64,000 nucleotides of DNA from Aphodoplasma sp045626925 (GTDB lineage: Bacteria > Bacillota > Clostridia > UBA1381 > UMGS1253): contig JAZUQZ010000026.1 of NCBI GenBank assembly GCA_045626925.1, positions 50,301 to 114,300 of the forward strand. Direction: 5' to 3'. The notes under the pieces are model-generated. The model saw nothing but the letters and a program-made list of their open reading frames with translations, did no database searches and was not told the origin of the DNA. The position numbers and the translations under genes were made by a program. The number at the start of each line of letters is the position of its first letter. The first letter of the stretch is position 1. This document shows positions 42,063 through 51,654 of the stretch, one piece after another.

Positions 42063-43409
42063 ATGAAAAACATAAACGCAACCGAGGGCCCGCTATTTAA
42101 AAATATTGTATTGTTTTCTATACCTATAATGTTGAGCAGCATTTTACAACTTTTGTACAATGCTGCAGATATAATTGTTGTGGGTCGGTTTGCAGGCGAA
42201 ACAGCGCTTGCTGCGGTTGGGTCGACAGGGTCTGTTGTCGGACTTGTTGTAAATGTTTTGATTGGACTTTCGGTCGGCGCTACTGTTGTGACCGCCAACT
42301 ATATAGGAGCAAAAAATAAAGACGGTGTAAAAAAGACCGCCAATACGGCACTTTCTATAAGTGTGATTGGCGGACTGTTTATGGGCATAATTGCGATTGC
42401 TTTTGTAAAAAAAATATTGCTGTTTATGAATAGCCCGGAAGATGTTATTGACCAATCGGCACTTTATCTTAGAATATTTTTTGCAGGGCTTCCTGTTTCA
42501 ATGTTATATAATTTTGGTGCGGCGGTATTGCGTGCGATGGGCGATACAAAACGGCCATTTGTTTTTCTGACAATTTCAGGTATTGTAAATGTTGTTTTAA
42601 ATTTGATTTTTGTTATTGTATTCAAAATGGGTGTGGCGGGTGTTGCTATGGCCACTGTTATATCCCAAGCAGTTTCTGCTGTTTTAATCATGCGATTTCT
42701 TATAAAGGGAAATGAATTTTATAAATTTAATATAAAAGAGCTTGGAATCGATTTTGCGATATTGAAAAATATTGTTTCCATTGGTGTTCCAGCAGGGGTT
42801 CAAGGCATTATGTTTTCTGTTTCAAACATGATGATTCAGTCATCAATAAATTCGTTTGGTTCAATCGCTATGGCAGGTGCCGCAGCAAGCGCAAATATAG
42901 AAAATTTTGCATACTTATCTATGAACTCTGTTTATCAGACTGCGATTACATTTACGAGTCAAAATGTTGGCGCAAAGAGTTATGAAAGAGTTAAAAGAAC
43001 CATAGGCTTGTGTTCGCTTTTTGTCACAATGGTAGGAGTTGTAATATGCGGACTTATTATTTTATTTGATAAGGAGCTTATTTCCATATATACTGATGGC
43101 AACAAGGAAATCATAACCTATGGCGCGACAAAATTAAAATATATGTGTTCATTGTATTTCTTGTGCGGAATAATGGAAGTAATGACAGGTGCGCTTCGTG
43201 GTATGGGAAAATCTTTTAGCGCGATGTTTATATCAATACTTGGCATTTGTGGGATGAGATTGTTTTGGGTGTTTGTTGTTTTTGAAAAGTACAAAACATT
43301 AGAATGCTTGTATATATCGTATCCTGTTACATGGATTATTACAGGTTTGGTTCAGGCGATATGTTGTTTTGCTGCATATAAACAATTAAAGCAAAAATCA
43401 TCCCTATGA
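42063..43409 (+). CDS. MATE family efflux transporter
   Basis: 448 residues and about 12 membrane segments. MOP/MATE signatures: the N-terminal IPIMLSSILQLLYNAADIIVVGRFAGETALAAVGSTGSV, and in the second half IGVPAGVQGIMFSVSNMMIQSSINSFG and FTSQNVGAKSYERVKR. Cation-driven export of drugs or metabolites; the cargo is unknown. AGAGGAG ribosome site; 100 bp after the carboxypeptidase. Confidence 0.93.
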   Translation: MKNINATEGPLFKNIVLFSIPIMLSSILQLLYNAADIIVVGRFAGETALAAVGSTGSVVGLVVNVLIGLSVGATVVTANYIGAKNKDGVKKTANTALSISVIGGLFMGIIAIAFVKKILLFMNSPEDVIDQSALYLRIFFAGLPVSMLYNFGAAVLRAMGDTKRPFVFLTISGIVNVVLNLIFVIVFKMGVAGVAMATVISQAVSAVLIMRFLIKGNEFYKFNIKELGIDFAILKNIVSIGVPAGVQGIMFSVSNMMIQSSINSFGSIAMAGAAASANIENFAYLSMNSVYQTAITFTSQNVGAKSYERVKRTIGLCSLFVTMVGVVICGLIILFDKELISIYTDGNKEIITYGATKLKYMCSLYFLCGIMEVMTGALRGMGKSFSAMFISILGICGMRLFWVFVVFEKYKTLECLYISYPVTWIITGLVQAICCFAAYKQLKQKSSL

Positions 43410-43423
43410 TATAGCGAAAACAC

Positions 43424-43452
43424 TTGACACAAAAATGCGTTTATTGTACAAT
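43424..43452 (+). promoter_or_regulatory. Sigma-A promoter for the heparinase-like gene
   Basis: TTGACA, 17 bp, TACAAT, 69 bp before the ATG at 43521. Confidence 0.78.
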
Positions 43453-43520
43453 AAAATTAGCGGTATTTTCGTATAATCTTTGAAGCAAATAAAACTATTC
43501 TGACACAAAGGAGTTTTACG

Positions 43521-46500
43521 ATGAGAAAAATTAAGAAGATTATTTCAAACATTCTTTTGGCTGCTATGTGTGTGTCTGTATCTATTGGTGCAATGCCTAC
43601 ATATGCAGCACTTTTGCCGACGCCAAAGCCTGATACGGTCGACGAAGACTTTAAATGTTTCGAGCTAAAGGATGGCTATGTCATGATTGAGGCGGAGGAG
43701 TGTGATTATGACCCAAACCATATTGAGAATATAAGGTCGAGAAATTCTTCGGGCAGACAAGCTGTCAGAACGCTTTATGCAAACACAACCTTGCCGAGCA
43801 AAAATGAAACGGCGTCGCTTGGATTTGAATTTATTGCAGACAGAGATGCAACATATTACATGTGGTATCGTTGTTGTTCTATGGACAACTCATCTTATGC
43901 GGGTTTCCTTTCGTTTGAGGGCGGACGAAACAATGGTGTAACTTATAATGGTGACTATACGGTTATAGCCTTTGGTACTGATTCTAAAAATGAAGATGAT
44001 TATAACTGGAGAAAGGTTACGGCAAATTCAAACAAATGGGGACCGTTGGAGCTTAAAAAAGGCGAAAAGGTTACTGTTCGTTTAAGGTCGCGTCATGTTA
44101 ATTCTCGCATTGATAAATTTATTATTACAGATAACCCATTATTTACTCCGGTGGGTATGAGTGATATACCGGAGCAGTTTAGTGACGAATATGTAATGCC
44201 CCTTCCTGATAAATATCCAAAACCGGAAATTACACCACCACCGGAGCATCCGAGAGTGCTTGTAAGAAAGTCCGATTTTGAGACAATAAAGAAAAATATG
44301 GAGGATCCACAGAATCAACCTGCCGTTAAGGAATTTAATGAGCTTAAAGAGACTGAATTTGATGGTATTCTTCAAAGTAATGGTTCCAAAACAAATAATG
44401 ATCCAAAAAAACTTGCAATAATTGAGGCAAAGGCTTTTGATTATGTGTTTTATGGAAATGAAAAGCATGGCCGTGAAGCGATTGATGCTATGTTAAATTA
44501 TGCAAGAACTGTTGAAAAAGGCGATGTTTATGACTATTCTCGTGAAGTGACCGGACCTGTTATATTTACGATGGGTATAGTATACGACTGGTGTCATCCG
44601 CTTTTGACGGAAAAAGAGAAGAGACAATTTGTTTCAAGAGTAGAAGTTTTGTCAAATGAGATGGAGGTCGGCTTCCCACCGGACAAACAAGACACAACAA
44701 ATGGTCACGGCGCCGAGTATCAATTCCAGAGAGAATGGTTAACTTTTGCAATTGCTACATATGATGAATTCCCTGACATTTATAATTTTGTTGGTGGAAG
44801 ATATTTTTCAGATTTTGTGCCTTCAAGAAATTTTTGGAATGTTTCAGGAACACATCACCAAGGCACAAACTATGGTGTGTTCAGATACGGCTGTGATATG
44901 TGGGGCCAGTGGCTTATATATCGCATGAGCGGTGTTAAACCGCTTGAAGACACAACAGGCCAGATACCATATTGGTTCTTATATAACAGGCGTGCAGATG
45001 GTCAGTTGTTCCGTGTAGGTGACGCGGGCGAAGGCGTTACAGACTGGGGTGCTCAGACATCGTTTTTCCTTTCTTCAAACTTCTATAAAGACCCGTATAT
45101 AAGGAGGGAAAATCTTAAGGACCAAGAAGTTGACAGATTTATATATTCTGATATGCATCTTACACCTGTAATAAAAATATTGTTGCAAGACCCAACGATT
45201 CCCATTGAGGAGGGGGATTATAGAACGCTTCCGCTTGCGAAATATTTCCCGTTCCCGGGTGGCGAGATTGTAGCTCATACATCGTGGGATTGGGGAATGG
45301 ATTCGGAAGATGTTGCAGTAAGAATGAACATTGGCGGAATGAACCCGATTGGACACCACCACTATGATGCAGGCGCTTTCCAGATTTATTATAAGGGCGC
45401 GTTGTTTACAAATGGTGGCTGGTACAGAACAACTTCTGCAACAATGTATGCTCCTTATTATAAGACATCAATATCAAAAAACACACTTGCTATAGGCAAA
45501 GATTCACAAGATAAAGTCGGAAAACAAATGCAAACAGACTGGGGTGTTTCTACATATAAAAATTGGTTTGATGTAACATTCCCTGAAGGCACAAAGATTC
45601 AAACATCTGAAATTGCAGGATATGAAATCGGGCCTGACACACAATATCCAAGATACTCATATATTTCGGGCGATATTGCCGGAGCATATAATCAAAATGT
45701 AAAAGAAGCAAGTCGTTCGATGCTTTTCTTACCACTTGAGGAGCAGGACTCGCCTGCAGCTTTTGTAGTGTTTGATAAGGTTGAAACAGACACAAATGAT
45801 GTTAAAAAGGCCTTTTTGGTACATATGCAGGAAGAGCCGACAGTGGATGAAAAGAACAATATAATTACTGCTACAAAGTCGCAGTTTGGTTATAACGGAA
45901 AAATTACAGACCAGGTTCTTCTTCCAAAAGAAGTGCGATATGACATAATCGGCGGTAAAGGCAAAGAATTTATGGTAGATGGTGTTAACTATCCATCGGA
46001 TACTGCTGTTGACGCATCGAGCGGAAACGAGGCCGGATGGGGAAGAATTGAAATAATGCCGGAAAAGACAGACTATGTTGATTACTTCCTCAATGTAATG
46101 TATGTTGGCGAGGCAGACGAGCAGAAACCGCTTGAAAAAGCAGACCTTATTGAAACTGATGAGTTTGTTGGTACAAAAATCTTTAACAGAGTTGCAATGT
46201 TTAACAGAAATAAGGTTCGAACAAAGAAAAATGTAAACTTCCTTGTTACAGGAACTGATGCAGAGTTAGAGTATAATGTTGCAGGTCTTAAGGAAGGCAC
46301 ATGGAGCGTAAGAGTAAATGGCAAAGATTATGGCAATCATATTGCATCAAAGGATGGCGGTATAATTTACTTTATAGCCCCTGCGGGTGCATGTGAGCTT
46401 GTATATGCAAGCGAAGATGCAAACAAAACATTTACACAAGGCGAGCCACCAACTATTACAAGTCCGGTTGTTGTAAAGCTTAATAGAGTTTATTTATATT

Positions 46501-47240
46501 CTGATGTTCCTGCCCAGATTATTAATGGCAGAACATTGATACCAATGCGTGCATTGCTTGAGCAGCTTGGTGCGAAAGTGACATATGATGAAGCAACAGG
46601 TACTGCCACAGCAAAAGAAAAGAAAACTACTGTTACAATTACGCAAAATCAAAGAACGGCATATGTAAATGGTCAGCCGTATCAGCTTGATGTTCCGGCA
46701 CAAATAATTGATGGAAGATTTATGATACCGGTGCGTTTTGTATCGGAGGCGCTTGGTGCAACTGTTACATGGAACGAGCTTGCACAACAAGTGAATATAT
46801 CAAAGACAATCGCAAAGACATCAAGCCTTGGTATTCCAAATATGATTGAAATCGTAGACGCTGTACAGAGTGGCGATGACGGTACAAATGATATTTCGAG
46901 AGTATATGATGGTTTGATGGGTACAAACTGGGCGGTTTCTGGCGAAAAAGGCGCTGCTTGGGGTGTATTTGACCTTGGAGAAGAGTTTGAGCTTGATTCT
47001 GTACAGGTTGCATTCCAACAAGGTAACAAGAGAGTATATCTATTTGACATTGAAGTATCTCTTGATGGGGTAAACTATACATTAGCCGCAAAGGGATGTG
47101 CTTCATCGGGTGAAACACTTGAGTTTGAGTCATATCCTTTGAAGGGCGCAAAGGCAAGATATGTTAGATATGTTGGTCAGGGTAACTCTTCGAACCTTTG
47201 GAACAACCTTTTCGAAATTGTATTCATTGAAAAGAAATAA
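43521..47240 (+). CDS. Large secreted heparinase II/III-like multidomain protein
   Basis: 1239 residues. Signal peptide to about Ala31. Residues about 40-215 form a carbohydrate-binding beta-sandwich (GYVMIEAEECDYDPNHI). From about 240 (HPRVLVRKSDFETIKKNM) to about 560 comes the alpha-toroid typical of heparinase II/III-like lyases, then the beta domain with GGMNPIGHHHYDAGAFQIYYKG, whose His cluster fits the lyase active site. Residues about 985-1095 are two copper-amine-oxidase-like stalk repeats (INGRTLIPMRALLEQLGAKV; IDGRFMIPVRFVSEALGATV). The C-terminal 120 residues are an F5/8-type C (discoidin) domain. Probably a polysaccharide lyase acting outside the cell; the substrate is unknown. 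No other CAZyme is adjacent. Confidence 0.82.
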   Translation: MRKIKKIISNILLAAMCVSVSIGAMPTYAALLPTPKPDTVDEDFKCFELKDGYVMIEAEECDYDPNHIENIRSRNSSGRQAVRTLYANTTLPSKNETASLGFEFIADRDATYYMWYRCCSMDNSSYAGFLSFEGGRNNGVTYNGDYTVIAFGTDSKNEDDYNWRKVTANSNKWGPLELKKGEKVTVRLRSRHVNSRIDKFIITDNPLFTPVGMSDIPEQFSDEYVMPLPDKYPKPEITPPPEHPRVLVRKSDFETIKKNMEDPQNQPAVKEFNELKETEFDGILQSNGSKTNNDPKKLAIIEAKAFDYVFYGNEKHGREAIDAMLNYARTVEKGDVYDYSREVTGPVIFTMGIVYDWCHPLLTEKEKRQFVSRVEVLSNEMEVGFPPDKQDTTNGHGAEYQFQREWLTFAIATYDEFPDIYNFVGGRYFSDFVPSRNFWNVSGTHHQGTNYGVFRYGCDMWGQWLIYRMSGVKPLEDTTGQIPYWFLYNRRADGQLFRVGDAGEGVTDWGAQTSFFLSSNFYKDPYIRRENLKDQEVDRFIYSDMHLTPVIKILLQDPTIPIEEGDYRTLPLAKYFPFPGGEIVAHTSWDWGMDSEDVAVRMNIGGMNPIGHHHYDAGAFQIYYKGALFTNGGWYRTTSATMYAPYYKTSISKNTLAIGKDSQDKVGKQMQTDWGVSTYKNWFDVTFPEGTKIQTSEIAGYEIGPDTQYPRYSYISGDIAGAYNQNVKEASRSMLFLPLEEQDSPAAFVVFDKVETDTNDVKKAFLVHMQEEPTVDEKNNIITATKSQFGYNGKITDQVLLPKEVRYDIIGGKGKEFMVDGVNYPSDTAVDASSGNEAGWGRIEIMPEKTDYVDYFLNVMYVGEADEQKPLEKADLIETDEFVGTKIFNRVAMFNRNKVRTKKNVNFLVTGTDAELEYNVAGLKEGTWSVRVNGKDYGNHIASKDGGIIYFIAPAGACELVYASEDANKTFTQGEPPTITSPVVVKLNRVYLYSDVPAQIINGRTLIPMRALLEQLGAKVTYDEATGTATAKEKKTTVTITQNQRTAYVNGQPYQLDVPAQIIDGRFMIPVRFVSEALGATVTWNELAQQVNISKTIAKTSSLGIPNMIEIVDAVQSGDDGTNDISRVYDGLMGTNWAVSGEKGAAWGVFDLGEEFELDSVQVAFQQGNKRVYLFDIEVSLDGVNYTLAAKGCASSGETLEFESYPLKGAKARYVRYVGQGNSSNLWNNLFEIVFIEKK

Positions 47241-47258
47241 AATAATAACTACTAATAG

Positions 47259-47287
47259 GGACGGTTTTATAACCGTCCTTATTTTTT
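47259..47287 (+). terminator. Terminator after the heparinase-like gene
   Basis: GGACGGTT ttat AACCGTCC, then a long T-rich run. Confidence 0.9.
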
Positions 47288-47293
47288 TATATT

Positions 47294-47323
47294 GTCATAA
47301 TATATCGCGGACAAACATAGAAT
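47294..47323 (+). promoter_or_regulatory. Candidate sigma-E promoter of the spoIIIA operon
   Basis: GTCATAAT, 14 bp, CATAGAAT, 33 bp before the spoIIIAA ATG. The spoIIIA operon is sigma-E dependent in Bacillus and clostridia. Confidence 0.65.
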
Positions 47324-47356
47324 GAACCATCAGGAAAAAATAAAAAGGAGATTCAA

Positions 47357-48298
47357 ATGTATATTGAGCTTTTAAACAAAATGAGCGAGCCAATTCGAAT
47401 TGCCTTTTTGAAAGTCGATATGTCGATGGTGGAAGAAATAAGAATGAGAAAAAATATGCCACTTGCGATATATAATGGGCAAGGATATATGTTTATAACA
47501 CCACATGGCGAAGTATGCACCGCATATGAAAAAGCTTATATTGTCACGCAAAAAGACATAGAACGAACGATGGAGCTTTTGTGCGGAGCAAGTATTTATT
47601 CGTTTCAAGAACAGATAAAATCGGGTTTTATTACAACAGATGAAGGTCACAGAGTAGGCATTGCCGGACGAGCTGTTTTAGAAAATGACAAAATTGTACA
47701 TATAAAGGACATTTCGGGTTTTAATTTTCGCATTGCAAGACAAAAAAAAGATGCTGCGGCAAATGTAATAGAGTACATAATTCAAAACGATGTCATAAAA
47801 AATGCATTGATTATATCACCACCCGGCTATGGAAAAACGACAATGATTCGGGATATAGCGCGCCGAGCATCAAACAGTGGTATAAAAACAACTATAATTG
47901 ATGAACGGAGCGAGATTGCAGCAATGACAGCTGACACTTGTGGCTATGATATAGGAATACATACGGATGTGATTGACGCCTGTCCAAAAGTGGCGGGCAT
48001 AATGCTTGCAATAAGAAGCCTGTCACCACAGCTTATTGTTTGTGATGAAATCGGTTGCGATAATGATATATATGCAATAAAAGAAGCTTTGAGATGTGGC
48101 GTACATATTGTTACAAGCATTCATTCAAAAAATGTTGAAGAATTGTTTTTATATGGCAAAAACACAAAAATTTTAGAGCTTTTTGATCTGTTTATAACAA
48201 TTGACAGAGTCAATGGGCAAAGGGTTAATAAAATACAAACCTGTGCCCAAGTTAAGAATATTATGCATAACGAAATGCGAGGAATTAGATATGCTTAA
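47357..48298 (+). CDS. spoIIIAA: Stage III sporulation ATPase SpoIIIAA
   Basis: Secretion-type ATPase of the SpoIIIA-SpoIIQ channel between mother cell and forespore. 313 residues with RMRKN and SIYSFQEQIKSGFITTDEGHRVGIAGRAV in the N-domain, Walker A ISPPGYGKTTMIRDIAR, IIDERSEI, and Walker B-like LIVCDEIG. AAGGAG site. The stop overlaps the spoIIIAB start by 8 bp. Confidence 0.96.
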   Translation: MYIELLNKMSEPIRIAFLKVDMSMVEEIRMRKNMPLAIYNGQGYMFITPHGEVCTAYEKAYIVTQKDIERTMELLCGASIYSFQEQIKSGFITTDEGHRVGIAGRAVLENDKIVHIKDISGFNFRIARQKKDAAANVIEYIIQNDVIKNALIISPPGYGKTTMIRDIARRASNSGIKTTIIDERSEIAAMTADTCGYDIGIHTDVIDACPKVAGIMLAIRSLSPQLIVCDEIGCDNDIYAIKEALRCGVHIVTSIHSKNVEELFLYGKNTKILELFDLFITIDRVNGQRVNKIQTCAQVKNIMHNEMRGIRYA

Positions 48299-48806
48299 AA
48301 TATTCGGGATGATTCTTATAATATTTGCCTCAACAAAAATAGGCTTTTTTTATGCATCGAGACTTGAAAAAAGGAAAAATACATTGATATGTTTAAAAAA
48401 TGCATTTATTATGCTTGAAAGCGAAATAAGCTTTTCGCAAAATGCAATATCAAAAGCGCTTGAAAATATTGCATCGACAATGCCTGAAATTATAAGCGGT
48501 TTTTTTGTGGAAGTGTCTCAGAAAATTAGTTATCAAAGAAAAACAGTTGATGATGCATGGGGCGAAACTGTTTATAAATATGCACCAAAGTTTTGCCTTA
48601 CATGTGCAGATGTACAAGTGTTAAAAAGTTTTGCCCTACAGTTTGGAAAATCTGATATAAAAAATGAAATAAAAAACATACATAACACATATACAGCAAT
48701 AAATATGCTTATAAGTGATGCAACAAACGCATGTGATGCAAACAAAAGAATGTATCAAAATGCAGGCATTTTGGGTGGCGTGCTTATTGCGGTTATATTA
48801 TTTTAG
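48291..48806 (+). CDS. spoIIIAB: Stage III sporulation protein AB
   Basis: 171 residues, GspF-like membrane protein of the SpoIIIA machine. Family start: one hydrophobic segment, then SRLEKRKNTLICLKNAFIMLESEISFSQNAISKALENIA. It ends in a second hydrophobic segment (GGVLIAVILF). The ATG at 48291 with GAGG upstream fits the family length; the open frame extends further upstream inside spoIIIAA without meaning. Confidence 0.92.
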   Translation: MLKIFGMILIIFASTKIGFFYASRLEKRKNTLICLKNAFIMLESEISFSQNAISKALENIASTMPEIISGFFVEVSQKISYQRKTVDDAWGETVYKYAPKFCLTCADVQVLKSFALQFGKSDIKNEIKNIHNTYTAINMLISDATNACDANKRMYQNAGILGGVLIAVILF

Positions 48807-48817
48807 GAGGAATATAA

Positions 48818-49012
48818 ATGGGTGTTGATTTAATATTTCAAATTGCCGCAATCGGCATAATTGTTGCGGTATTAAATCAGGTTCTGATTCGCTCCGGAAG
48901 AGAGGAACAGGCGATGCTTACGACTCTTGCAGGACTGATTGTTGTTCTTTTGATGATAATAAACCAGATAAGCACGCTTTTTGATACTATCAAGACAGTG
49001 TTTGGTTTATAA
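48818..49012 (+). CDS. spoIIIAC: Stage III sporulation protein AC
   Basis: 64 residues and two membrane segments. MGVDLIFQIAAIGIIVAVLNQVLIRSGREEQAML is the family pattern. AGGAGG ribosome site. Small channel-complex subunit. Confidence 0.95.
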   Translation: MGVDLIFQIAAIGIIVAVLNQVLIRSGREEQAMLTTLAGLIVVLLMIINQISTLFDTIKTVFGL

Positions 49013-49034
49013 GTGCAAAATGCGGAGTTATGCT

Positions 49035-49421
49035 ATGGATATTTTACAAATTGTAGCAGTAGGAATAATAGGGGCAATAATTTCGATTATGCTCAAACAA
49101 TATAAAAGTGAGTATGCAATCATATCTGCGCTTGCAACTAGCGCTATTATACTTTTTTCGACATTTGGTATGCTCGATGACATTTTGAGTAATGTGTATG
49201 AAATTGCAACGACATATAATATAAGCACAAAATATATAGGCACAGTGATAAAAATCATTGCAATATCTTATATATGTCAATTTTCTGCAGAAATATGCCG
49301 TGATAGTGGTCAGGGAGCGATTGCATCAAAGATTGAATTTTGCGCAAAAATTTTAATTTTATTATATTCTTTGCCTATTGCAGAAGCTTTGTTGTCACTT
49401 GTTGTGTCTATTCTGCCGTAA
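49035..49421 (+). CDS. spoIIIAD: Stage III sporulation protein AD
   Basis: 129 residues, about four membrane segments, related to SpoIIIAC (MDILQIVAVGIIGAIISIMLKQYKSEYAI). The ATG at 49035, 8 bases after GGAG, matches the family start; one five codons upstream is the alternative. Ends with the family-like EFCAKILILLYSLPIAEALLSLV. Confidence 0.93.
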   Translation: MDILQIVAVGIIGAIISIMLKQYKSEYAIISALATSAIILFSTFGMLDDILSNVYEIATTYNISTKYIGTVIKIIAISYICQFSAEICRDSGQGAIASKIEFCAKILILLYSLPIAEALLSLVVSILP

Positions 49422-49434
49422 AGGAGTTATACAT

Positions 49435-50571
49435 ATGAAGAAAACCTTTGTTGCTTTATCAATCTGTATATTAGTATTTGTTTCAAATGCGTTTTTAGCA
49501 CATTGCCTTGATATAGAAAGTGAATTGCAGACTTATAACATAGAAGAACTTGATGGATATACAGATGGCGATACAGATTTTTATACAGATGGAGCAGGCT
49601 TTTTTGATACAGTACGACGCTTTGTGCGTGGCGATGAAGTGCTTAATGTAAAAAATGTGTTAAAAGCAATTGTCACAGGTTTTTTTAGCGAGGCAAAAGG
49701 CTGCTTTTCAACGCTTGTCAGCATATTGGCTATATCACTACTTTTTTCGTTGCTTAATAATATTAAGGGCGAGTTTAATTCTGCTACGGTAAGCGAAACT
49801 GCGTTTTTTGTGTGTTATTTGCTTTTAGCAACACAAATCTTAAAAGTTTTTGCAGATGTTGCGTCACTTGTAACAAGCTCGGTAAAAAGCGTATCGGTAT
49901 TTATCAGTGCGGCTGCACCTGTACTTATGACAATGCTTATAACAACCGGCGCCATATCTGCTGCTGCCACAATTAACCCCACAATATTGTTTGCGGCGCA
50001 AATTGTTACTATTGTTGCCGAAAAATTTTTTATACCATTATTGTATAGTTCAACGGCACTTTATATCGTTAGCGAGGTCAATGAAACAATAAAAGTTTCA
50101 AAATTTGCCGATTTTTTAAAAAAAACAGTGAGATGGTCTTTGTCACTCATATTAACGATATTTGTTAGCGTATTGGGCATACAAGGATTTTGTTCGGCAA
50201 CACTTGACACTACTGCGGCAAAAACTGCGCGCTATTTGGTTGGCACAGCTGTTCCTGTGGTTGGTGGAATAATTTCTGAAACTCTTGAAACTGTTGTGGG
50301 GTGTTCGCGTGTAATAAAAAATGCAACCGGTGCAACCGGCGTAATTGTGGTGCTTGTTATTGCAACTGCACCGATTTTAAAAATTTTGGCTGTAAGCACG
50401 GCGTTTTATCTCGGCGCAGCGGTGCTTGAGCCTATAACGGATAGACGGATTTCGAATGTGATGTCGTCTGTTGCATCAGTTACATCATTAATGGCGGCCA
50501 TAATTGTTACAATTGCAGTCCTGTTTATAATATGCATAGGAATGGTTATGTGTATAGGCAATACAACATAA
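49435..50571 (+). CDS. spoIIIAE: Stage III sporulation protein AE
   Basis: 378 residues. Signal peptide (about 1-22), an acidic outer segment, then six to eight membrane segments including SVSVFISAAAPVLMTMLITTGAISAAATINP and TARYLVGTAVPVVGGIISETLETVVGCSRVIKNATG, the family hallmark. AAGGAG, 8 bases before the ATG at 49435. Polytopic export-channel component. Confidence 0.95.
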   Translation: MKKTFVALSICILVFVSNAFLAHCLDIESELQTYNIEELDGYTDGDTDFYTDGAGFFDTVRRFVRGDEVLNVKNVLKAIVTGFFSEAKGCFSTLVSILAISLLFSLLNNIKGEFNSATVSETAFFVCYLLLATQILKVFADVASLVTSSVKSVSVFISAAAPVLMTMLITTGAISAAATINPTILFAAQIVTIVAEKFFIPLLYSSTALYIVSEVNETIKVSKFADFLKKTVRWSLSLILTIFVSVLGIQGFCSATLDTTAAKTARYLVGTAVPVVGGIISETLETVVGCSRVIKNATGATGVIVVLVIATAPILKILAVSTAFYLGAAVLEPITDRRISNVMSSVASVTSLMAAIIVTIAVLFIICIGMVMCIGNTT

Positions 50572-50586
50572 CAAGGGGGGATGAAA

Positions 50587-51081
50587 ATGAGTCAATATAT
50601 TAACTCTTTTACAATTACGGTAGTTTGTATGATTATTTTAAGTTATATTCTTCGCTCGATTATGCCGGTAGGAAATATAGGTAAATATATAAACTTTATT
50701 ATTGGGTTGATTGTTTCTATTACGATTTTTAGTGCCTTTGCAAACACAGATGAGATTGATTTTGGGGATACATTTGCGTTGGCGGAGAGCGAAACAATGA
50801 CGAAAGAAGAAGCAAACATAATATATAATGAACGAATCGCTGAAAGAACAAAAGAAAATATTAAAAATAAGGTTTGTGATATTGTGTTTGAACATACGAA
50901 TGAAAATGCAGAGTGTGATGTCCTGCTTGAGGTTGATACAGACGGAAAGATTGTCGGCATAACGGGAATATATATCAAAAACGATAATTATAATAATGTA
51001 GATAAAATAAAAAGTAAAATAGCAAAAGAGTTTGGAATTGATGATAGTTTTGTACACATAGGAGGAATGGATAGTGATTAA
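50587..51081 (+). CDS. spoIIIAF: Stage III sporulation protein AF
   Basis: About 164 residues: two membrane segments at the N-terminus (IILSYILRSIMPVGNIGKYINFIIGLIVSITIFSAF) and an outer ring-building domain of the RBM type. GGGGGG sits 6 bases before the ATG at 50587; an ATG at 50581 touches it and is too close. Overlaps the spoIIIAG start by 8 bp. Confidence 0.9.
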   Translation: MSQYINSFTITVVCMIILSYILRSIMPVGNIGKYINFIIGLIVSITIFSAFANTDEIDFGDTFALAESETMTKEEANIIYNERIAERTKENIKNKVCDIVFEHTNENAECDVLLEVDTDGKIVGITGIYIKNDNYNNVDKIKSKIAKEFGIDDSFVHIGGMDSD

Positions 51082-51601
51082 AGAAAAAATCAGTGATTTT
51101 TTTAATAAAAACAAGAATATACAGACTCTTTACATAATATTAATTATAGGAATAGTTATTATTTTGTTTGCAAATTCCTGCTCGGGTTTTACAAATAAAA
51201 GTCAAAGTCTGAACAAAAACAATGTGATAAATAATAGCACGAAAGAGGTGGAGAAAGAAATTGAAAATATTTTATCAAAAATAAGTGGTGTAGGCAGGGT
51301 AAATGTTATGATTACATATGAAGATATGGGGCAAAAACATTATGTGTCGGATACAACAAGCGAAAACAGTAATAGTGCAGATAAAAATTTGCGAACGCAA
51401 ACGCAAACAAAACAAACGCGAAAGCTTGTCACATCATCTGATGAACCAATCATTACAAGAGAAAGCTATCCTAAAGTTATGGGTGTAATTGTTGTTTGCG
51501 ATGGTGGGGTAAATCTTGATGTAAAAGAAAACATTACAAACGCGTTAAAGGCTGTTTTAGATGTAGCGGACCATAAAATAAGCGTTTTACCACACAAATA
51601 A
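51074..51601 (+). CDS. spoIIIAG: Stage III sporulation protein AG
   Basis: 175 residues, GTG start after GGAGGA. One membrane segment (LYIILIIGIVIILFANSC) and a ring-building-motif domain with EIENILSKISGVGRVNVMITYEDMGQ and SYPKVMGVIVVCDGGVNLDVKENITNALKAVLDV, the family hallmark. Forms the large ring in the intermembrane space. Confidence 0.95.
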   Translation: MIKEKISDFFNKNKNIQTLYIILIIGIVIILFANSCSGFTNKSQSLNKNNVINNSTKEVEKEIENILSKISGVGRVNVMITYEDMGQKHYVSDTTSENSNSADKNLRTQTQTKQTRKLVTSSDEPIITRESYPKVMGVIVVCDGGVNLDVKENITNALKAVLDVADHKISVLPHK

Positions 51602-51654
51602 ATTTATAAATAAAATTTATATAAATTATATATTATTAAAGGAGGAAAACGATT

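Noticed and set aside
46682..47157. Long minus-strand frames opposite the discoidin domain
   Set aside because: Antisense shadows of the heparinase-like gene with no ribosome sites and no family resemblance.
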